This document shows, in pieces, positions 1 through 5,211 of a DNA stretch of 15,172 nt; positions within the stretch are counted from its first letter, which is position 1, and each line of letters opens with the position of its first letter. The position numbers and the translations under genes were made by a program. The notes under the pieces are model-generated. The model did no database searches. It was not told the origin of the DNA and saw nothing but the letters and a program-made list of their open reading frames with translations. The DNA comes from Thermoanaerobaculia bacterium. Lineage in GTDB: Bacteria > Bacteroidota > Bacteroidia > Chitinophagales > Saprospiraceae. The stretch spans positions 8,428 through 23,599 of the forward strand of contig JAKLJF010000005.1 of the NCBI GenBank assembly GCA_023151335.1, given 5' to 3'.

Positions 1-665
1 GGCTCGACGACGCGGGCCAGGAAATAGCCGGGCAACTGGCCGCCTGGAACGGCGCATATGAACCCGAACTCCTGGCGCCAACCTTGTTCGAAGTTTGGTT
101 CGATTCGTTGTACCGGTTTACCTGGGACGAAATGTACGCATTGCGGGAAGCCAAAAAAGACATTCTGTTGCCATCTTCCTGGCGTTTGATCGACTTTCTG
201 CGAGGGGATACCGCTAATGTTTTTTTTGACGACCAAGCCACACCGGCCCGGGAAACGGCGCGCGATATGGTGATGAAGTCTTTTCAGGCGATGCAAAACC
301 ATTTTCGCCAAAACCCGGAGACAAAAACAAATTGGGGGCGCTCGAAAGGATTTATTATACGCCACATGGCCCAGATAGACGCTTTCAGCCGCGCGGATGT
401 GGTGGTGGGCGGCCACCGGAACGCGCCCAATGCGATCAGCAGAAATCATGGCCCATCGTGGCGGATGATCGTGGAACTGTCCGATCCGGTGCGCGCTGTT
501 GGCGTTTATCCGGGCGGACAATCGGGCAATCCCGGCAGTTATTTTTACGACAATATGGTGGATATTTGGGCCGCGGGCCAATACAACGAGTTGTTGTTGC
601 TTTCAGGCCCCGGGGCTATGCCGGCCAACCGTTCATTAGCGCAACAAACTTTTTCGCCGAAATGA
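1..665 (+). CDS. Penicillin acylase family protein, C-terminal part (5' end outside window)
   Basis: The frame is open from the first full codon at position 3 to the TGA at 663-665, giving 220 residues of the C-terminal end of a larger protein. The stretch GGHRNAPNAISRNHGPSWRM followed by ELSDPVRAVGVYPGGQSGNP and a YFYDNMVDIWAAGQY segment is the typical end of the beta chain of penicillin amidase/acyl-homoserine-lactone acylase family (Ntn hydrolases, PF01804). Members are exported precursors that cleave themselves into two chains and hydrolyse amide bonds of acylated substrates. The nucleophile serine at the start of the beta chain lies upstream and is not visible, so activity and substrate (penicillin, acyl-homoserine lactone or other) cannot be judged. 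The stop codon overlaps the start of the next gene (ATGA), so the two are probably translated together. Family assignment is firm, substrate unknown. Confidence 0.9.
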   Translation, partial: LDDAGQEIAGQLAAWNGAYEPELLAPTLFEVWFDSLYRFTWDEMYALREAKKDILLPSSWRLIDFLRGDTANVFFDDQATPARETARDMVMKSFQAMQNHFRQNPETKTNWGRSKGFIIRHMAQIDAFSRADVVVGGHRNAPNAISRNHGPSWRMIVELSDPVRAVGVYPGGQSGNPGSYFYDNMVDIWAAGQYNELLLLSGPGAMPANRSLAQQTFSPK

Positions 666-1027
666 AACCATCGCTTTTTACCGTTCTGTTTATATTATTA
701 GCCGGTCAGTTGTGCCGCTTCGGTTTGCCCTGGTGGGCCATAGCGCCTGTCGCAGCCCTTGCTGGATGGATATTTCCACAGCACCCCGCAAAAAGTCTGT
801 TGGCGGGTTTTGCCGGCGGATTTTTGTTGTGGAGCCTGCAAGCCTGGTGGCTGGATCAGGGCAATAATGGGATCCTGTCGGCCCGCATCGGCGCCTTGTT
901 CATGGGTTTGCCGGGTGGGGCATTGCTTTTTTTGACCGGTATTTTGGGCGGTTTACTGGCGGGGTTGGGATGTGTGACGGGGCGATGGGCGCGTGATTTG
1001 GTCGGCCAGCCGGCAAAAGCCATTTAA
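662..1027 (+). CDS. Small four-helix integral membrane protein of unknown function
   Basis: A 121-residue protein starting MKPSLFTVLF. The ATG at 662 overlaps the acylase stop codon in an ATGA arrangement. The frame is open further upstream, but the upstream part only shadows the acylase frame, while the composition becomes strongly hydrophobic exactly at this Met. Four hydrophobic segments are visible at about residues 5-20, 24-38, 44-63 and 76-105, the last one rich in Gly and Leu and possibly long enough for more than one pass. The C-terminal tail (GRWARDLVGQPAKAI) is positively charged and probably cytoplasmic. No catalytic motif or known family was recognised. The 4-nt overlap suggests translational coupling and a role linked to the acylase (export, anchoring or an unrelated envelope job), which is inference. 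Confidence 0.75.
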   Translation: MKPSLFTVLFILLAGQLCRFGLPWWAIAPVAALAGWIFPQHPAKSLLAGFAGGFLLWSLQAWWLDQGNNGILSARIGALFMGLPGGALLFLTGILGGLLAGLGCVTGRWARDLVGQPAKAI

Positions 1028-1151
1028 TTAATAAAAAAAAATTCAGGATTATAAATTTTCCAAAGAGACGGCAGTATTTTTGTTTTGTTTCCGTGAACAA
1101 TCCCTCCCGGGCTTCTCACCGCCCGGTAATCCGTGTATCAATCAATTTCAG

Positions 1152-1225
1152 GGTTTAGATGGTTTATAAAGGTTTATAAAGGTTTATAATAAACCCTCAT
1201 AAACCTTCATAAACCCTCATAAACC
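1152..1225. repeat. Inverted array of 10-bp-spaced GGTTTAT repeats
   Basis: Three copies of GGTTTAT with AAA spacers (1161-1167, 1171-1177, 1181-1187) face four copies of the reverse complement ATAAACC with 3-nt spacers CTC, TTC, CTC (1189-1195, 1199-1205, 1209-1215, 1219-1225). A degenerate fourth left copy (GGTTTA at 1152-1157) precedes them. The two halves meet with only one base between them, so the whole can fold into a long hairpin in which 7-bp paired blocks alternate with 3-nt partly paired blocks. The period of 10 bp puts every copy on the same face of the helix. It lies between two convergent genes. The function is unknown: a transcript-end structure, a protein-binding array or a mobile repeat are all possible. 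Confidence 0.85.
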
Positions 1226-1302
1226 AGACAGTTCGTATTTCATTCGACCTTTCCAGGTCTTGCCTTCGCGTTTAAGTAATCCACCAATTTTGAAGTATGG
1301 GC

Positions 1303-1334
1303 AAAGCCGGCAGTAGTGTTTACCTGCCGGCTTT
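1303..1334. terminator. Bidirectional hairpin terminator downstream of arcA
   Basis: A perfect 11-bp stem pairs AAAGCCGGCAG (1303-1313) with CTGCCGGCTTT (1324-1334) around a 10-nt loop. On the plus strand it is followed by TGTTTT, giving a good T tract at 1332-1340. On the minus strand it starts only 4 nt after the arcA stop codon and ends in TTT. It therefore probably ends arcA transcripts and also blocks rightward transcripts coming from the acylase operon. Confidence 0.8.
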
Positions 1335-1338
1335 TGTT

Positions 1339-2607
1339 TTAAATTTCCTCCCGTTCGATCGGGCAGGTCATGCAGTGGGAGCCGCCGCGCGCGCGGGAAA
1401 GCTCATTCGAAGGAATGGTAATGATCATATTTTCCACCTTATCCGGTGAAATCTTGCCATTTTCGATGTCGCGCAGCAGTTTTTCGGCGCCCACGACTTT
1501 ATAGCCAAAATCTTTAAATGCTTTTTCCGTGATCGGATTTCGGTCGTAGGTAATGGCAACGCCGGGTTTGAGCGCAACGAGGTTGCAGCCGTCGGTCCAT
1601 TGTTCGCGTTCCTGGTAGGGGCTTTCGCCGCGGCCTGCCCAGATGAATTCCATACCGGGGTTTACTTCGGCCAGCAGGAAATCCCGGAGGCTGGGGTATT
1701 CGATCTCTTCGCCTGTAGAACGGTGTACATCGACGAAGGAGCCGAGGCCATCCTGTACGATAGGTTTATAGGCCACCATGTGGTTCTGGCTGATCTGTGT
1801 AAAGATGGTGTCGATGTGCATGTAGGTGCGCTCGGCCGGGATATTGACCTGCACCACATTTTTAATGATACCGCGGTCGAAGAGGTAGTTTTTGATCATT
1901 TGGAAGGCGTAATTGTTGGTGCGTTCGGAGCAGCCGATCAACAGGTAGTCCTTGTTCAGGATCATCACGTCGCCGCCTTCTATGCTGATGGTTTCGCCTT
2001 TTTTGGAGGGTGGGAATTTGTCCACCCGGTTGAGGTTGATGGTTTTACCGTCGGCTTTGAGCCGCCGGAATACGGGGTGGCTGCTGAAGATAAGGCGGGT
2101 GAGGAAGTTTTCGCGGAAGCGGGCTGTTTTATTGGCCTTGGTGATCATGACAAAATCCTTGATCGTTACGGCGATGTCGCGGGTAAAGATCAGGTTGGGG
2201 ATGGGGTCGAACAGGATACGGTCCTCCGGTTCGAGGTACCCGGTGATGAGGGTGTCGGCCAGTTGTTCGGGCGACAAGCCGGCCAGCCGGGGGATAAAGG
2301 AGTAGGGGAGTTCTTCGAAATCGGTGATCTTGTTGATGACCTCGTATTTACTTTCTTCGTCGCGGGTGCTTTCGGCCAGCAGGTCGCGCACTTCGAGTAC
2401 GTTTTCTTTTCCCAGAAAGGCTTTTAATACATTAATAAAGGTGTCGTGCTCGTCCTGCATATTGGGCAGGTGCACGATATCGTCGAACAACAGTTCACCG
2501 GCGCGTTTGGGGGTGATGCGGGCGATGCCCTCGTCGGGGCGGTGTACAATGACTTTTTTTAGGCGGCCGATTTCGGAATCGGCGTAGATCCGGCTGTTAG
2601 CATCCAT
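1339..2607 (-). CDS. arcA: Arginine deiminase
   Basis: A 422-residue cytoplasmic enzyme that hydrolyses L-arginine to L-citrulline and ammonia. Family motifs are complete and in order: FTRD at 141-144 (substrate-binding Asp144), EGGD at 210-213 (Glu210 and Asp213), MHIDTIFTQI with catalytic His264, and GGSHCMTCPI near the end with nucleophile Cys412. The length fits arginine deiminases of about 410-420 residues. The frame stays open 26 codons upstream to a Met at 2685, but the promoter (TACCTTTG with TTG 19 nt before it, 2645-2674) lies between that codon and the Met at 2607, so the start at 2607 (MDANSRIYAD) is preferred. No ornithine carbamoyltransferase, carbamate kinase or arginine/ornithine antiporter gene is adjacent, so it is transcribed alone. 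Whether it serves energy supply, acid resistance or nitrogen release cannot be told. Confidence 0.93.
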   Translation of the reverse strand: MDANSRIYADSEIGRLKKVIVHRPDEGIARITPKRAGELLFDDIVHLPNMQDEHDTFINVLKAFLGKENVLEVRDLLAESTRDEESKYEVINKITDFEELPYSFIPRLAGLSPEQLADTLITGYLEPEDRILFDPIPNLIFTRDIAVTIKDFVMITKANKTARFRENFLTRLIFSSHPVFRRLKADGKTINLNRVDKFPPSKKGETISIEGGDVMILNKDYLLIGCSERTNNYAFQMIKNYLFDRGIIKNVVQVNIPAERTYMHIDTIFTQISQNHMVAYKPIVQDGLGSFVDVHRSTGEEIEYPSLRDFLLAEVNPGMEFIWAGRGESPYQEREQWTDGCNLVALKPGVAITYDRNPITEKAFKDFGYKVVGAEKLLRDIENGKISPDKVENMIITIPSNELSRARGGSHCMTCPIEREEI

Positions 2608-2644
2608 GCGGTTAGAAAAATTGTTGGTTGGGCAAAAACGGGGG

Positions 2645-2674
2645 CAAAGGTAGGTGGAAAAATTGGGGAGACAA
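2645..2674 (-). promoter_or_regulatory. Bacteroidota-type promoter of arcA
   Basis: On the minus strand TTG (2672-2674) is followed after exactly 19 nt by TACCTTTG (2645-2652), matching the Bacteroidota -33/-7 consensus (TTG, 19-21 nt, TAnnTTTG). Transcription would begin near 2638-2641, leaving a leader of roughly 30 nt before the ATG at 2607. The site rules out the longer reading that begins at 2685. Confidence 0.75.
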
Positions 2675-2794
2675 GGTAGTTTCACAGGTGCAGATGCAAG
2701 CCATTATTTTTGGGTCGTGTCGCGTTATTAAAACTAACTCCCGAATGGTCGGAATGTAATTTAAAACTCGGGCGTCAGCTTGATGCTTTTGCAG

Positions 2795-2823
2795 ATTACC
2801 GGATTTTAATCAAATCCGGTAAT
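2795..2823. promoter_or_regulatory. Perfect 12-bp inverted repeat in divergent intergenic region
   Basis: ATTACCGGATTT (2795-2806) is followed after a 5-nt spacer by its exact reverse complement AAATCCGGTAAT (2812-2823). Both neighbouring genes point away from it, so it cannot be an ordinary end-of-gene terminator. It may be an operator for a dimeric regulator acting on the CRTAC1-type gene, or a hairpin in a long leader if transcription starts at the upstream -7 candidate (2705-2712). The regulator is not in the window. Confidence 0.55.
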
Positions 2824-2906
2824 ACTGTCGAAAACCCCGAACGATTCAACGGGTGCAGATGACAAATTACCTGGTATGCAGGGCAGTTTGAAATACGTAT
2901 TTACAC

Positions 2907-2914
2907 TATGTTTG
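2907..2914 (+). promoter_or_regulatory. Candidate -7 promoter element of the CRTAC1-type gene
   Basis: TATGTTTG matches TAnnTTTG. The nearest TTG (2888-2890) is 16 nt upstream, shorter than the usual 19-21. If it is used, transcription would start about 4 nt before the ATG at 2924, giving a nearly leaderless message. The alternative TATTTTTG at 2705-2712 has no clear -33 element but would give a leader of about 200 nt that includes the inverted repeat. Confidence 0.4.
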
Positions 2915-2923
2915 TGGCATTTT

Positions 2924-5188
2924 ATGAAAAATGCTTACGTTCTTTTAGTATTGGCCATCGCGTGTTTATGCTTTCTTGTTTCGTGCAATGAAACAACTGA
3001 ACGCCAGCCACATTCAAACAAGGCTTCCGGGCCGGGCCAAAAAATGTCAGCCATTCTGGCCGAAACCAACCGGAAGCTGGACAGAAAGGAAAACCTGTAT
3101 GCGTCTGCCAAACGGATTGCCTTTTGCGATTCTGTTATTTCCAACAGTCAAAACAGGCGGGAGCAACTGACTACCCGGTTTGCCCGCGCTGCCATGCTGC
3201 TCGAATACGGCGACGAGGGCCGCGCGGTAGCGGATTACGAGTTTTTGCTGAAACAGGCTTCGGGCGACCCGGAAGGCTGGAAACAGATCATGTCGGGCCT
3301 TGGATTGGCTTATCTGCGGCTGGCTGAGCGCAACAACTGTTTGGACCGGCACAGCCCGGATGCCTGCATCATGCCTATCCAGGGCGGTGGGATACATCAA
3401 GACAAAACGGCTGCCCGGAAAGCGGTGGAGGTGTATGAAGCGCTATTGGATAAAGACCCGAATGACCTGAACTCCCGCTGGCTGCTCAATATTGCCTACA
3501 TGACCCTGGGCGAATACCCGGCCAGGGTGCCGCCGCAATGGCTCATACCCAAACTCGATGCCCCGGAACCATATAACGTAAAAGCTTTTGTGGATGTGGC
3601 CGCGGAATTGAACATCAGCACCAACGATCGCGCCGGCGGAGCGATCGTCGATGATTTTGACAACGACGGCTATCTCGACATCATTACCTCTGCCTGGGAT
3701 CTCACTGATCCGATGCATTATTACCACAATAACGGCGATGGCACGTTTTCTGACCGTTCTGCCGAATCGGGTTTGAGCCAAACGACCGGCGGATTGAACA
3801 TGACCTCCGCGGATTATAACAACGATGGTTTTTTGGATATTTTCGTGTTGCGCGGCGGCTGGCAGGGTCAGGGCGGTTTTGGCGAACAACCCAATTCGCT
3901 GCTGCGTAACAACGGCGATGGTACCTTTACCGACGTGACCGTTGAAGCGGGTCTGCTTTCTTTCCATCCCACACAGACGGCTACCTGGAACGACTTTAAC
4001 CGCGACGGCTGGCTGGATGTATTTATCGGCAACGAAACAGTCGATCCACGGAACCCACACCCCTGCGAACTTTATCTGAACAACAAAAACGGCACTTTCA
4101 CCAACGTGGCCAAGCCGGGTGTCATGCATCTCACGGCTTTTGTAAAAGGTGTCGTATCCGGCGATTTTGACAACGACGGCTGGCCCGACCTCTTTATCTC
4201 CACCCTGAACAAACGGCAGGTGCTGCTCCGGAACAAGGGCGCGGCAGGTAATACGGTGGCATTCGAGATGGTGGCAGGGCTGCCCGACCAGGGCAAGCAA
4301 ACCTCCAAAACTTTTCCTGCCGGCTTCTTTGATTTTGATAACGACGGTTGGCTCGACGTATTTATGTGTGATTATGACTACGAACAGCCGCTTTCTTATT
4401 ACGCAGCAAAGGAATCGCTGAACCCTTCAGATGACATTACCGGCAAATTGTACCTGTACCGGAATAACGGAAACGGCACTTTTTCCGACATGACCAAACG
4501 CCTGAACATCAACGGGATCGTTTTTGCCATGAGCGCCAATTTCGGCGATATCGACAACGATGGCTGGCTTGACCTGTATTTTGGCACCGGCAATCCCAAT
4601 TACCGTTCGCTGGTACCGAATAAAATGTTCAAAAACCTGGGCGGTAAAAAGTTTGCCGATGTGACCGTAAAGGCCCGGGTGGGAAACCTGCAAAAGGGCC
4701 ATGGCATCGCATTTGCCGACCTGGATAACGACGGCGACCAGGACATTTATGCCGAAATGGGCGGCGCCTTCCGCGGCGACGCCTATCACAGTTCTTTTTA
4801 CCTCAACCCCGACCAGAGTGAAAACAACTGGATTTATCTCAAACTGGAAGGCGTGCAAACCAATCGCGCAGCCGTCGGCGCAAAAGTGACCGTCAAATTC
4901 CGCGAAAACGGCAAAACACGCAGCGTTTACCGGGAAGTAAATACGGGCGCCAGTTTTGGCTGCTCGCCCCTTCGCCGCGAGATTGGCATCGGCAAAGCCG
5001 CCGTGATCGACGAGATCACCATCTTTTGGCCCGTCAGCAATACCACTCAGACCCTGAAAAATGTACAACCCAACCAGTTAATTAAGGTAAAAGAAGGACA
5101 GGCCGGGTACGAAGCGCTCAAACTGAACCGTATCGCTTTTAAAAAACGCGACGGTTCGATCATGCCGATGTGCGCGCCGGCAAAATGA
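2924..5188 (+). CDS. CRTAC1 family lipoprotein with FG-GAP/VCBS repeats and UnbV/ASPIC domain
   Basis: A 754-residue exported protein. The start at 2924 is chosen because it begins a lipoprotein signal (MKNAYVLLVLAIACLCFLVS then Cys; lipobox LVSC); the frame is open 16 codons further upstream. Residues 30-210 are helical and TPR-like, ending in NIAYMTLGEYPARVPPQWLI, as in other Bacteroidota CRTAC1 proteins. Seven calcium-binding-type motifs of the form D-x-[DN]-x-DG (for example DFDNDGYLD, DYNNDGFLD, DFNRDGWLD, DLDNDGD) between about residues 244 and 605 mark FG-GAP/VCBS blades that would form a beta-propeller. Residues about 636-722 form the UnbV/ASPIC domain (WIYLKLEGVQTNRAAVGAKV through the FWP segment). 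Such proteins sit at the cell surface and are thought to bind proteins or glycans; the precise role is unknown. The gene converges with the CHAT gene with only 6 nt between the stop codons and no hairpin there. Confidence 0.92.
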   Translation: MKNAYVLLVLAIACLCFLVSCNETTERQPHSNKASGPGQKMSAILAETNRKLDRKENLYASAKRIAFCDSVISNSQNRREQLTTRFARAAMLLEYGDEGRAVADYEFLLKQASGDPEGWKQIMSGLGLAYLRLAERNNCLDRHSPDACIMPIQGGGIHQDKTAARKAVEVYEALLDKDPNDLNSRWLLNIAYMTLGEYPARVPPQWLIPKLDAPEPYNVKAFVDVAAELNISTNDRAGGAIVDDFDNDGYLDIITSAWDLTDPMHYYHNNGDGTFSDRSAESGLSQTTGGLNMTSADYNNDGFLDIFVLRGGWQGQGGFGEQPNSLLRNNGDGTFTDVTVEAGLLSFHPTQTATWNDFNRDGWLDVFIGNETVDPRNPHPCELYLNNKNGTFTNVAKPGVMHLTAFVKGVVSGDFDNDGWPDLFISTLNKRQVLLRNKGAAGNTVAFEMVAGLPDQGKQTSKTFPAGFFDFDNDGWLDVFMCDYDYEQPLSYYAAKESLNPSDDITGKLYLYRNNGNGTFSDMTKRLNINGIVFAMSANFGDIDNDGWLDLYFGTGNPNYRSLVPNKMFKNLGGKKFADVTVKARVGNLQKGHGIAFADLDNDGDQDIYAEMGGAFRGDAYHSSFYLNPDQSENNWIYLKLEGVQTNRAAVGAKVTVKFRENGKTRSVYREVNTGASFGCSPLRREIGIGKAAVIDEITIFWPVSNTTQTLKNVQPNQLIKVKEGQAGYEALKLNRIAFKKRDGSIMPMCAPAK

Positions 5189-5190
5189 TG

Positions 5191-5211
5191 CGATTTACGA
5201 TTTGCGATTTG
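5191..5211. repeat. Heptad tandem repeat at a convergent gene junction
   Basis: Three consecutive 7-mers CGATTTA, CGATTTG, CGATTTG lie just after the stop of the CRTAC1-type gene and encode, on the other strand, the last residues (NRKS) and stop codon of the CHAT protein. The AAATC-type unit on the minus strand resembles that of the much larger array at 14804-14909. Possibly a small intergenic repeat that has replaced the end of the CHAT gene. Confidence 0.55.

Larger units (their letters stand above)
1028..1338. other. Non-coding stretch between convergent genes
   Basis: This stretch separates the 3' ends of the membrane-protein gene (+) and arcA (-). It holds an A-rich run just after the stop at 1027, a GC hairpin of 6 bp (CCGGGC 1107-1112 with GCCCGG 1121-1126, 8-nt loop, no T run after it), an inverted array of 10-bp repeats (1152-1225), a small 5-bp hairpin (1246-1250 with 1255-1259) and a strong terminator-like hairpin (1303-1334). 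No convincing complete gene was seen on either strand. On the minus strand one frame is open from arcA to a TGA at 1217-1219 and reads like the end of a basic protein, but it has no suitable start. Confidence 0.6.
2608..2923. other. Divergent promoter region between arcA and the CRTAC1-type gene
   Basis: The stretch contains the arcA promoter on the minus strand, two candidate -7 elements on the plus strand (TATTTTTG at 2705-2712 and TATGTTTG at 2907-2914) and a perfect inverted repeat (2795-2823). The 10-mer GGTGCAGATG occurs twice, at 2687-2696 and 2852-2861, possibly by chance. No gene was seen in it. Confidence 0.65.

Noticed and set aside
1107..1126. Intrinsic terminator after the membrane-protein gene
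   Set aside because: The 6-bp GC stem has an 8-nt loop and no T run after it, so it is reported only in the description of the gap.
1152..1225. CRISPR-like repeat array
   Set aside because: Units are 7-10 nt with 3-nt spacers and are mirrored; no 20-40-nt repeats with unique spacers.
1600..2427. Long open frame on the plus strand opposite arcA
   Set aside because: It is the complementary shadow of arcA, whose catalytic motifs are complete on the minus strand; its protein has no recognisable family.
3443..4300. Long open frame on the minus strand opposite the CRTAC1-type gene
   Set aside because: Shadow of the calcium-binding repeat region; the plus-strand frame has clear domain structure.
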